From assembly GCF_001190745.1 (NCBI RefSeq), contig NZ_CP012196.1:1364001-1428000 (forward strand): DNA of 64,000 nucleotides. The letters are read 5' to 3'. The notes beneath the pieces were generated by a model that was not told where the DNA came from, did no database searches, and worked only from the letters and a program-made list of their open reading frames with translations. The position numbers and the translations under genes were made by a program. Origin of the DNA: Campylobacter gracilis. GTDB taxonomy: Bacteria > Campylobacterota > Campylobacteria > Campylobacterales > Campylobacteraceae. Of the stretch, positions 8,173 to 15,892 are shown piece after piece (within the stretch, counting starts at the first letter, position 1; each line of letters starts with the position of its first letter).

Positions 8173-9120
8173 TTAGCCTTTAATCGGCACGTAGCCGCTA
8201 TTTTCGATGATACTTTGCCCCTGCGGCGAAAGGATCCAATCTATCAAGATGCGGATATTTTCGTTTTTGTTATTTTCGTCGTAAACCGCGTAAATTTCGG
8301 CTACGAGCGGGTATTTGCGGCTAGCGATATTTTCTTTGTTCGGATACGCGCCGTTTAGGCTAAGCATCTTCACGCCGCCGTTTTGCACGATCCCTTCGAC
8401 GTAGTATCGAAACGAAAAGCCGATCGCGCTGCCGAAAAAGCCCGTGATCTTGCGCTTAGGCTGCGTCTCGCCCATAAATTTCAAAAATGCGCTCTGGCTG
8501 CCGCTGCCTACGTTTCGCTGCACGGCATCTATTCGCATGCGCTCGCCGCCTAGCTGCGACCAATCGCTATATTGCCCCGAATAAATTCCTCGCACCTGAT
8601 CCACGCTTAAATTAGATACTTTGTTATTCGCATTTACGATAAAGACGAACGCCTCCAGCCCGATCGGCACGAAGCGCAAGCGCGCGCCCTTTTCCTGCGC
8701 ATAAGCAAGCTGCTGCTTCGAAGGAGCAGCGACGAAAATGAGATCCGCCTCGCCGTCGCTTATGGCCTTGTACGCGTCGCGGGTATTGCTAAATTTAAGC
8801 CTGCTAGCACTCGTGAAATTTTGCCCGTCAAATTCCACGCTGTCCTTCGGATAGCTCGCCGCGACGAATGCCGAAAAGACGGGATACAAAGCCGCTGCTC
8901 CGTCTATTATCGGCAGATCGCCGCTAAGTTTTAAGCTAGAGCTGGCGCGCACGATCTGCGAACCCTCATCAAACGGCAGAAATTTATGCAGCTCGATCGA
9001 TTTGGCCTGCATCTCGGCGCTACTTTGATTTACGTATCGCTTCACGACGAGGCGGTAAAACGCAAAATCGAAAGCCGCCAAGATAAACACCAGCAAAATG
9101 GCGATAATTGCACGCTTCAT
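8173..9120 (-). CDS. PstS-like phosphate-type substrate-binding protein
   Basis: PBP-like protein related to the phosphate-binding PstS. 315 residues. Residues 4-24 form an uncleaved-looking membrane anchor or signal; the binding domain starts near residue 70 with LPIIDGAAALYPVFSAF and contains the paired binding loops GEADLIFVAAPS and RNVGSGSQSAFLKFMG, then FGSAIGFSFRYYV, and ends SPQGQSIIENSGYVPIKG. No pstC, pstA or pstB nearby. It is instead the last gene of a minus-strand unit with two tiny membrane proteins (9268-9492, 9122-9259), so it could be a sensor or carrier subunit outside a classical Pst transporter. Confidence 0.75.
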   Translation of the reverse strand: MKRAIIAILLVFILAAFDFAFYRLVVKRYVNQSSAEMQAKSIELHKFLPFDEGSQIVRASSSLKLSGDLPIIDGAAALYPVFSAFVAASYPKDSVEFDGQNFTSASRLKFSNTRDAYKAISDGEADLIFVAAPSKQQLAYAQEKGARLRFVPIGLEAFVFIVNANNKVSNLSVDQVRGIYSGQYSDWSQLGGERMRIDAVQRNVGSGSQSAFLKFMGETQPKRKITGFFGSAIGFSFRYYVEGIVQNGGVKMLSLNGAYPNKENIASRKYPLVAEIYAVYDENNKNENIRILIDWILSPQGQSIIENSGYVPIKG

Positions 9121-9121
9121 C

Positions 9122-9259
9122 TTAGTTCCCGTTTGCGATATAGGAGATGATCGAGCATTTACTCTGAAGATATAGCGCCGCTGCGACTAGCGCGCAAACG
9201 CTGATCGCCCACGCCGTAAATATTACGGCGATCGTTTTTTGAAAAATTTCATCGCTCAT
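9122..9259 (-). CDS. 45-residue single-pass membrane protein
   Basis: A small ORF on the minus strand from ATG 9259 to TAA 9122, starting MSDEIFQKTIAVIF and ending YIANGN. One membrane helix spans about residues 9-31. It begins 8 bases after the stop of the 74-residue membrane protein and ends one base before the PstS-like start, so it fits neatly as the middle gene of a three-gene transcript. A weak ribosome site (TGAGAT) precedes the start. No homologue recognised; the tight spacing and the hydrophobic content are the support. Confidence 0.6.
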   Translation of the reverse strand: MSDEIFQKTIAVIFTAWAISVCALVAAALYLQSKCSIISYIANGN

Positions 9260-9267
9260 TTTGTATC

Positions 9268-9492
9268 TCACATATGCGCAAGTGCGCGGTCAAGTAGCCA
9301 TAAAAAGCCGACCACCGCGCCCGTGGAACATGCAAGCGTAAGCACAGAAAAGATCAGAAAAATTTTATCCTTTCCGCGGCGCGCGGGTTCGTTTTTTGAT
9401 CTGATAAATTTTACTAAACGCACGACGAACCAAATAAACGAAATTATCGGCAGCGCGAACAAAAGGAAAATAAAAATCGAGAAAGAATCCAT
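9268..9492 (-). CDS. Small two-pass membrane protein
   Basis: A 74-residue protein with two hydrophobic helices (about 3-26 and 44-69) joined by a basic loop RSKNEPARRGKDK, suggesting the loop is cytoplasmic. The ATG at 9492 follows AAGGTGAGAT at good spacing. First gene of the unit leading into the 45-residue membrane protein and the PstS-like protein. Not a family I recognise; perhaps a membrane partner of the PstS-like protein. Confidence 0.6.
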   Translation of the reverse strand: MDSFSIFIFLLFALPIISFIWFVVRLVKFIRSKNEPARRGKDKIFLIFSVLTLACSTGAVVGFLWLLDRALAHM

Positions 9493-9737
9493 ATCTCACC
9501 TTCAAAATTTAATACGCAAAGCGATATTTCGACGCAATGCGAGCGCAAAATTTTAGACAGCCTATACGCACGCCGCTGGTTTAAAATTTCAGCCAAGCGG
9601 CGCGCCTTTGCAAATCAATTCTAGCAAAGACGGAATTTCGCGGATTTTAAGCGAGCGGCGAGAGTAAAATTTCAAACGCCGATAAAATTACAAAACCGCG
9701 AATTGCCAAATTTACTAAATTTAGCGCGCATTTACCG

Positions 9738-10316
9738 CTATAAAACGCCCTTCGTGCTAGGCACGCCGGCGCGCTCGTTGATACTTATCGCGCGACGAAA
9801 TGCGACGGCGAACGCCTTAAACGCGGCTTCTGCGACGTGATGCAGATTTTCGCCACGAATTTGGCTTATATGCAGCGTGAAATTTGCGTTGAAAGCCAAA
9901 GCGCGGAAAAATTCCTCCACGAGCTCGGCGTCGAATTCACCGATCTTGCCGTGCTTTAGGCTCGGGCAATCAAATACCAAAAACGCACGGTTGGAAAAAT
10001 CAAGCGCCGCAGAAACTGCCGCCTCGTCCATCACGACGACGCTATCACCGAAGCGCTCGATGTTTTGCGCGGGATAGATCGCCTCTTTGATCGCGCTTCC
10101 GAGCACTATGCCGCAGTCCTCGACGCTGTGGTGAAAATCGACCTGCAAATCGCCCTCGCAGCGCAGGTTTAGATCGATCCACGCGTGCTTGGCAAACGCG
10201 CTAAGCATATGATCGAAAAAACCGATGCCCGTTTGTATCTGCGCCGAGCCGCATCCGTAAAGCTCCAGCTCAAGCTCGATTTTGGTCTCTTTCGTAGCCC
10301 TATTTTTGCTTATCAT
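9738..10316 (-). CDS. hisB: Imidazoleglycerol-phosphate dehydratase
   Basis: HisB dehydrates imidazole-glycerol phosphate to imidazole-acetol phosphate, a middle step of histidine biosynthesis; cytoplasmic, manganese-dependent 24-mer. 192 residues, monofunctional type without the N-terminal phosphatase domain. Metal-binding signatures are clear: GIGFFDHMLSAFAKH (about 31-45), the DFHHSVED motif (60-67), and LHHVAEAAFKAFA near the C-terminus. Stands alone; no other his gene is next to it. Confidence 0.95.
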   Translation of the reverse strand: MISKNRATKETKIELELELYGCGSAQIQTGIGFFDHMLSAFAKHAWIDLNLRCEGDLQVDFHHSVEDCGIVLGSAIKEAIYPAQNIERFGDSVVVMDEAAVSAALDFSNRAFLVFDCPSLKHGKIGEFDAELVEEFFRALAFNANFTLHISQIRGENLHHVAEAAFKAFAVAFRRAISINERAGVPSTKGVL

Positions 10317-10364
10317 CGCGCAATCCTTAAAACTAAATTTTGTTTGAAATCTATCTAAATTTCA

Positions 10365-12335
10365 CTAAATTTCGCTTAAAATCTCAGCCAGCTTTTCGGA
10401 ATTTACGCTACCGATCTGGCGCAGGCTCGTAATCTCGGCGCCCTCTTTAAAAAACAGAATCGTAGGCGGACCGAATACGTTAAAATGCGCTTTTATCGCC
10501 CTATTTTGCTCGCTATCTTCGCTAAGATCGATCTTTAAGAGGCTAAATTTATCAAGCGCGCCGGCAAGTGCAGGATCTGCAAACGCCCGCTCGCTCTGCT
10601 CGCAATTTTTACACCAGCTAGCCCAAAAATCGACTATCACGGGCTTTTTGGAATTTTCTATTTCGCCCTGCAGCTGCGCCAAATCGCGCACAAACGAAAA
10701 ATGCGCGCCGCCAAAATTTTGAGCGCTAGAAATTTCGCCCGCTTGCAAGCTCTCGCCCAAGCCGCCCCTGGAATATCTCGCATTTTGCGGGATTAGATTA
10801 CCAAGCGGCCTGGAAAAATCTTTTGCACCGCTGGCAAAGCCCGTGAGCAGCAGCGCCGAATACAAAGCGATTACAAGGGCTAAAGCGCGCTTTATCCCGC
10901 CCGCGCCGCCGTCAAACAGCCCCAAAAATCCTGCGAAGATCGCGCCTAAAACCGCATAAATCAGCAGGCTTAAATTTTCGCCGATGAGCGTGCGCGAAAT
11001 CCACACCGCCGTAAAAAGCAGCAAAAAGCCAAAAATTTTAGGCACCGCCTCCATCCAAGCTCCGGGTCTCGGTAGTGCGCCGCCGAGCCCAACTACAAGC
11101 AGCAGCGCACCGCTTCCGAGCCCCAGCGCAAAAAGAGCCGCCGCGCCCAGCAGGACGTCGCCGCTGCCCGCGATATAAACGAGCGCGCCCGCAAGCGGAG
11201 CGGAGATGCACGGCGATACGACGAGTGCCGAGATAAGCCCCATCGAAAAAACTCCGATCAGACCGCCGCTCTTTTCGCTTTTGCTGTTTAAGAAATTTTG
11301 AAAGCGCGCAGGCAGGCGGATCTCGTAAAATCCGAACATCGAAAGCGCGAGCGCGGCAAATATGAGCGAAGTTAAAATCAGTGCGGGCGGAGTTTGCAGC
11401 AGGCCTTGTAAATTTTGCCCGAAAACTGCCACGAAAGCCCCTAAAATCGCATATGAGCTCGCCATTCCAAAAATATACGCGAGGCTTACGGCGAGGCTCG
11501 TTTTCGCGCTCGGCTTGGAGGAGGTTTTTGCCACTATGATCGACGAGAGAATCGGGATGAGCGGGTAGACGCAAGGACTTAGCGAGAGCAACACGCCGTA
11601 GCCGAAAAACAGCGCGATCGCGGCGATGAAGCTCTTGCCGCTAAGAACGTTTAAAATTTTATCCTGCTCGGAGATGGAATTTGCGCCACTTGGATTTTTG
11701 TGCGCGGAGGATTCATCGGAATTTACAGCAGCGTTTTCAGCCGAGCTTGCCGGGAAATTTCCCGCCGCATGCGAGTTTGCCAAGGAATTTGCCTCTGCGC
11801 CCGAAGCCTGAGAATTGCTTTTAAAATTTACAGCCCCGCTCTGCGCGCTGTCTGCGGCAGAAATCTGCGTGGAATTTGCGGCGCTTCGGTATCTTTTCAG
11901 CTCGGAGTTTGAAATTTTGCTGATCTGATAGCCCTCCACTACGCGCTTGAAGCTAAAGCCGAACTGCTGCGGCTGGTAGCAAAAGCCCGATTTCGTGCAA
12001 CCCAAAAAATCGCCGTTAAGCACGAAATCATCGCTGTCTGCGGCATTTGCAAGCACGAGGCCTAAAGGCACGGCGATGCTAAATTTGCCCTCATAAATTT
12101 TATAATCCTTGTATTCGGTCGCGGCGGGCAGATTTATTAAATTTGTGACCTCCGAGCCGCCGATGAAAATTTTTATCTCGTTTTGATAGAGATAGACCCC
12201 GTCCGCGATATCAAAGCTTAGCGTTACGCCGTCGCTTTGTGCCGTCGCGTTAAGCTTGAACGCATCGGAGGGTTTCAGGGGCTCGGCGCCCAAGCCTAAA
12301 AGAAAAAACGCTGCCAAAATAAGTGATCTGATCAA
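10365..12335 (-). CDS. dsbD: Thiol:disulfide interchange protein DsbD with low-complexity linker
   Basis: Transmembrane electron carrier that passes reducing power from cytoplasmic thioredoxin to periplasmic disulfide proteins and c-type cytochrome maturation. 656 residues: signal peptide (1-17); N-terminal alpha domain with the GCTKSGFCYQP cysteine pair; eight-helix beta domain with its two conserved cysteines in SPCVYPLIP and SPCISAPLAG; C-terminal thioredoxin-like gamma domain with WASWCKNCE. Between the alpha domain and the first helix, residues about 155-230, lies an Ala/Ser/Asn-rich tract rich in NS and NF pairs encoded by AAATTT-type repeats, longer than a normal linker. Upstream of it hisB is read in the same direction but 48 bases away. 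Confidence 0.93.
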   Translation of the reverse strand: MIRSLILAAFFLLGLGAEPLKPSDAFKLNATAQSDGVTLSFDIADGVYLYQNEIKIFIGGSEVTNLINLPAATEYKDYKIYEGKFSIAVPLGLVLANAADSDDFVLNGDFLGCTKSGFCYQPQQFGFSFKRVVEGYQISKISNSELKRYRSAANSTQISAADSAQSGAVNFKSNSQASGAEANSLANSHAAGNFPASSAENAAVNSDESSAHKNPSGANSISEQDKILNVLSGKSFIAAIALFFGYGVLLSLSPCVYPLIPILSSIIVAKTSSKPSAKTSLAVSLAYIFGMASSYAILGAFVAVFGQNLQGLLQTPPALILTSLIFAALALSMFGFYEIRLPARFQNFLNSKSEKSGGLIGVFSMGLISALVVSPCISAPLAGALVYIAGSGDVLLGAAALFALGLGSGALLLVVGLGGALPRPGAWMEAVPKIFGFLLLFTAVWISRTLIGENLSLLIYAVLGAIFAGFLGLFDGGAGGIKRALALVIALYSALLLTGFASGAKDFSRPLGNLIPQNARYSRGGLGESLQAGEISSAQNFGGAHFSFVRDLAQLQGEIENSKKPVIVDFWASWCKNCEQSERAFADPALAGALDKFSLLKIDLSEDSEQNRAIKAHFNVFGPPTILFFKEGAEITSLRQIGSVNSEKLAEILSEI

Positions 12336-12443
12336 ATTTTATCCTTTGAAATTTTTTCCTACATTCTAACGTAATAAGTATGAATTTATAGTGTAATCTA
12401 AAGAACTTTTTTGTAAAATTCCTTAAAATTTTTAGGAGGCTAT

Positions 12444-13346
12444 ATGAGCAAAGAGATCAAAACCGAAACGGGCGAAATAGCGCTGAAAGAGATAGAATTT
12501 AAAAGCTCAAAGTACGAAAAAATCTCGTTCAAAGACTACGAGACGTTGCTTGAGAGATACCAGATCGAGCTTTTGAAGCTGCAAAAATTCGTGAAGGAAA
12601 AGGGGCTAAAAATTTTGATTTTGATGGAGGGGCGCGACGCGGCGGGCAAAGGCGGCACGATCAAGCGTTTAACCGAGCATCTAAACCCACGCGGATGCCG
12701 CATCGTAGCGCTCGAAAAACCGAGCAACGTCGAAAAGACGCAGTGGTACTTCCAGCGCTACGTCGCGCACCTACCAAGCGGCGGCGAGATTGCGATCTTT
12801 GACCGCAGCTGGTACAACCGCGCGATGGTCGAGCCCGTGATGGGCTTTTGCACCCACGCCGAGCATAAAGATTTCCTGCGCCAAGTGCCTAAATTTGAGG
12901 AGCTTTTGGTAAGTGCAGGGATAATTTTGTTTAAATTTTACTTTTCAGTTTCTAAAGAGGAGCAAAAAAGGCGCTTCGAATCGCGCCGCACCGACCCGCT
13001 GAAGCAATACAAACTCTCGCCGGTGGATGCGAGATCGCAGGAGCTGTGGAATCAATACACGCTCGCAAAATACTCGATGCTGCTTGCTTCAAATACCGAG
13101 TTTGCGCCGTGGACAATCCTTGATAGCAACGACAAAAAGATCGCGCGGCTAAACGCCTTCCGCTGCATACTCTCGCGCATAGACTATCCCGAAAAAATTG
13201 GTGCGAAGGAGCTTGCGGTGGATCCAAACCTCGTGCGAAACGGCGCCAGGGAGATAGTGCTAATGGAGGATAGCCAAAAAAGCGAGGCTTGGCGCAAGCT
13301 GGAAAGCCCCTCTCGCAAGAACAAGAAGGATAAGAAAAAGGGCTGA
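12444..13346 (+). CDS. ppk2: Polyphosphate kinase 2
   Basis: PPK2-family enzyme that transfers phosphate between inorganic polyphosphate and nucleoside diphosphates. 300 residues, a one-domain class I-like PPK2. Walker A is GRDAAGKGGT (about 63-72), followed by the lid and RVVALEKPSNVEKTQWYFQRY-type stretch (here with IVALEKPSNVEKTQ), and Walker B IAIFDRSWYNRA (about 116-127). The start follows AGGAGG at ideal spacing. Basic Lys-rich tail (RKNKKDKKKG) at the C-terminus. Monocistronic, transcribed opposite to dsbD. Confidence 0.93.
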   Translation: MSKEIKTETGEIALKEIEFKSSKYEKISFKDYETLLERYQIELLKLQKFVKEKGLKILILMEGRDAAGKGGTIKRLTEHLNPRGCRIVALEKPSNVEKTQWYFQRYVAHLPSGGEIAIFDRSWYNRAMVEPVMGFCTHAEHKDFLRQVPKFEELLVSAGIILFKFYFSVSKEEQKRRFESRRTDPLKQYKLSPVDARSQELWNQYTLAKYSMLLASNTEFAPWTILDSNDKKIARLNAFRCILSRIDYPEKIGAKELAVDPNLVRNGAREIVLMEDSQKSEAWRKLESPSRKNKKDKKKG

Positions 13347-13477
13347 ATCTTGCCAATGAAGATTATCCGCTAAGAATTGCTAGGGAGGATTTGCTTGCCA
13401 GGAATTGCTCATTAGGAATTTATTTCCTAATATATAGAAACGCATTAAATTCTATGATTGTGACCTCAAGATTCTTT

Positions 13478-13704
13478 GAAATTCTATCTAATGGGATGGA
13501 ATTCTACACAACGCCACGGGCTACGTGATGAAGTATATCACGTTTCAATTCCTAATGGAATAGAATTCTACTTCGTCGCTTGCTTTTCTCTGCGGCTGTC
13601 GTCCATAGTTTCAATTCCCAACGGGATGGAATTCTACTTTGGATCTGTTTTCCAAATGAGTGAAGCAGAAGTTTGTTTCAATTCCCAACGGGATGGAATT
13701 CTAC
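13478..13704 (-). CRISPR. Short type I-B CRISPR array: four 30-bp repeats, three spacers
   Basis: Repeats at 13478-13507, 13542-13571, 13608-13637 and 13675-13704; spacers 34, 36 and 37 bp. On the plus strand the consensus is GTTTCAATTCCC + AACGGGATGG + AATTCTAC. The two right-hand copies are identical, 13542 has four changes and the leftmost is strongly degenerate. Read on the minus strand the repeat ends ATTGAAAC, the usual 8-nt 5' handle of type I-B crRNAs, and can form a six-base stem AATTCC/GGAATT. Transcription is therefore minus-strand, leader on the right, degenerate trailer on the left. It lies at the 3' side of the cas1 gene. Confidence 0.95.
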
Positions 13705-14092
13705 AGCACGAATTTTGCCATTTTTCTAGGTAGAAAGTGTTAGGAGTATATATTTTTATGCCTTAAAATGGACTAAATTTAAAAAAGCGCCGATTGTTAA
13801 ATGCCCAAAATTAGGCATTTCAAAATCTTAAAAGCAACTTTATCGCTATCTATATGTATCGTGAGTGCAAATGTTAAAATCTAAATATAAAGATATTCAA
13901 AAATCGAAGTGTGAATAATAAAAAGCCAAAATTTCAAAAGCATATACATTTTTAAAGTCAATTCGTTCGCCGTTCCGTGCTTCAGATCAAATTTATTTCA
14001 AAAGCACATGCATCTTAAGAGGGCGCAATCTATAGGCGCAAGTGATTCTAGTCAAAATTTCAAAAACATAAATTTAAACTTGAAGGCCCAAC
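13705..14092 (-). promoter_or_regulatory. CRISPR leader region between array and cas1
   Basis: 388 AT-rich bases with no gene, between cas1 and the leader-end repeat. Position on the side of the intact repeats makes it the array leader for minus-strand transcription. It holds a perfect seven-base hairpin AAATGCC/GGCATTT (13799-13820), which could end the cas transcript before the array. No exact promoter is called. Confidence 0.6.
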
Positions 14093-15091
14093 CTACCGCC
14101 ATACCAACCCCTCGTAAGGCACGCCTTCGCAGACATATTTTTTAATCTGATTGGCCTCGCGACGGATGATTTGACGCCAGGTTAAGCTCTGTCCCGCTGC
14201 ATTTGCGCAAGATGATAGTTTCTCGATCATTTTTAGCTCGATCTTTTGCACCGCTTCTCGACCGAATCGAATACGCCACGCGTCCGTTTCAAAATCTTTT
14301 GCCGTAATCTCGCGTTTATTTAACATTCCAAAAATTAATCTATCGCCTAAAATAGGCTTAAAAATCTCTGCAAGATCAAGATGTAGGCTTAACGCGCGGT
14401 AGTTTGGCTCGTGCAAAAAGCCGATGCGCGGATCGAGCTCGGTTTTGTAAATTTCGCTGAGGCAGACGTTATAAATACGCGTATTTACATAGCTAATGAG
14501 GGCATTAATTTTATCCGCCGGCGGGCGTTTGGAGCGCGTCGTAAATTTAAAACTGCGCTGATCCTCTATGATTTCGTTCCAAGCCGCGAAATACTGCTTG
14601 GCAAAGCCGCCTTCCACTGCCATTACTGCTGCTATGTCGCAGGCGTGCGCTAGAGCATCCAGATGTGGCACAGTATCGAGCGAGACACCGTAAACCTTAC
14701 AATTAATAGCCGCGTTTAATATGCGAGCGCGAGTAATCTCGCGAGCGATAAAAAGGCGCTTAGAAAGATCGTCAAAAGCCCGCAGCTGCGCCAAAAGCAC
14801 AAAGCCGCTTTTATTCACAGAATTTGAAGTATTTGGGAAAAAACTGCCACGGAAGCTCTGATAGGCGCTAAAAATATGCAGCAAAATGTTATTATCAGCC
14901 AAAAACGCCATAGCATAAGTGTCAAGCTCTACCCGCGCCAAAATATAAATTTCATCAATCGCGTTAATCGGCAAAATTTTACTAGTTAAAATTCCGCCCT
15001 CGTCGTTAAATTTATCGAAGTATAGATTATTATCTTTGCGGCGCAATCGGCCTGGGCTCAAAATAAAATGCGTGCGATCCGATTTTTGCAT
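14093..15091 (-). CDS. cas1: CRISPR-associated endonuclease Cas1 (type I-B)
   Basis: Metal-dependent integrase that, with Cas2, inserts new spacers next to the leader. 332 residues. N-terminal beta domain (ILSPGRLRRKDNNLYF... AIDEIYILARVELDTYAMAFLADNNILLHIF), then the helical catalytic domain with the EGGFAKQYFAAWNEI glutamate region, a LHEPNYRALSLHLDLAEIFKP segment holding the conserved His and Asp, and a basic C-terminus. The ATG at 15091 follows AAGGATAAAG. It is the last cas gene, 16 bases after cas2, and nearest to the array. Confidence 0.93.
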   Translation of the reverse strand: MQKSDRTHFILSPGRLRRKDNNLYFDKFNDEGGILTSKILPINAIDEIYILARVELDTYAMAFLADNNILLHIFSAYQSFRGSFFPNTSNSVNKSGFVLLAQLRAFDDLSKRLFIAREITRARILNAAINCKVYGVSLDTVPHLDALAHACDIAAVMAVEGGFAKQYFAAWNEIIEDQRSFKFTTRSKRPPADKINALISYVNTRIYNVCLSEIYKTELDPRIGFLHEPNYRALSLHLDLAEIFKPILGDRLIFGMLNKREITAKDFETDAWRIRFGREAVQKIELKMIEKLSSCANAAGQSLTWRQIIRREANQIKKYVCEGVPYEGLVWR

Positions 15092-15107
15092 ACTTTATCC
15101 TTAAATT

Positions 15108-15386
15108 TTAGCTGAATATTGCCTCGTTTTTATCGCACCCGATGACGAGGCGCTGTGAATATTTAAGCGAATTAAAAGTATAAATTACTACCGAATCAAG
15201 CTTGCTGGCGCATTCTTTTTGCAAAATCGCCATTAATTTTTTAAGATCGCTCGCTCTAATTTCACCCTCGAAAACGCTGAATTGCACGCGAGGCAGAAAC
15301 TTCTCGACCGCCTTTCGGACGCGCGCAGCGTTATTTTTCTCCTTTTCGTCGCTGCTTGAAATATCGTAAAATAAAATGGCATACAT
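15108..15386 (-). CDS. cas2: CRISPR-associated protein Cas2
   Basis: Small dimeric ferredoxin-fold partner of Cas1 in spacer acquisition. The MYAILFYDIS first strand, VQFSVFEGEI and LDSVVIYTF are the classic Cas2 strands. An upstream in-frame codon at 15404 would add six residues, but AGGAGATAG lies just before ATG 15386, so 15386 is the start (92 residues). It lies between cas4 and cas1, whereas most I-B loci read cas4-cas1-cas2. Confidence 0.92.
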   Translation of the reverse strand: MYAILFYDISSSDEKEKNNAARVRKAVEKFLPRVQFSVFEGEIRASDLKKLMAILQKECASKLDSVVIYTFNSLKYSQRLVIGCDKNEAIFS

Positions 15387-15394
15387 TCTATCTC

Positions 15395-15892
15395 CTAAAT
15401 GCAATAATCACGATAAGCGCAACTCTCGCAAATCTTTTGCGGGCTAAATTTAGGCGGCTTTGGCTCGTTCGCAAGGGCGGTAATGCCGTTTAGAATTGTT
15501 TCGATTTTAGTGAAATTTTCGGCGTTATCCTCAATGGCTATGACGGTTTTGCCGCTAATTAATTTGCCTTTTACCTCTTTTAAATTTAAGCCTGTTTTTA
15601 AAAGATAGATATAAAAAAGTAGCTGCATCTTGCCTGCTTCTGGATTTTTTAGGCTCTTTTTATATTCGGTGATGAGATAATGTCCGCGCTGCTTGGAAAG
15701 CTTGTCGAATTTCAAATTTGAAAATGCAAAGTCCTGCAAATCGTTCTCTTTGATATCCGCTAGCGCCTTACCCATCAGCACGTTTTCATCCTCCCGATTG
15801 GCATGAATATTGTGTGCATAAAGCCACGCCTCACGCTTACAGGTAATGTAATAATTCACAAGCGTGCCGGTGATTTGGTCCTTACAAAACAT
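15395..15892 (-). CDS. cas4: CRISPR-associated exonuclease Cas4
   Basis: RecB-family nuclease with an iron-sulfur cluster that trims and selects prespacers by PAM. 165 residues. The first cluster cysteine is in YYITCKREAWLYAHNI (near residue 18); the other three are in CESCAYRDYC at the C-terminus. The RecB core shows the later LITEYKKSLKNPEAGKMQLLFYIY stretch with the catalytic Glu-x-Lys. Start overlaps the cas3 stop by one base (TAATG). Confidence 0.92.
   Translation of the reverse strand: MFCKDQITGTLVNYYITCKREAWLYAHNIHANREDENVLMGKALADIKENDLQDFAFSNLKFDKLSKQRGHYLITEYKKSLKNPEAGKMQLLFYIYLLKTGLNLKEVKGKLISGKTVIAIEDNAENFTKIETILNGITALANEPKPPKFSPQKICESCAYRDYCI

Noticed and set aside
9239-9556. 105-codon plus-strand frame
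   Set aside because: Antisense to two small membrane-protein genes with better starts and tight operon spacing.
11038-11574. 178-codon frame overlapping dsbD on the same strand
   Set aside because: A shadow of the GC-rich membrane-domain coding sequence; the dsbD frame holds all family motifs.
13476-13733. ORF across the CRISPR array
   Set aside because: It is translation of repeats and spacers; the repeat structure explains it.
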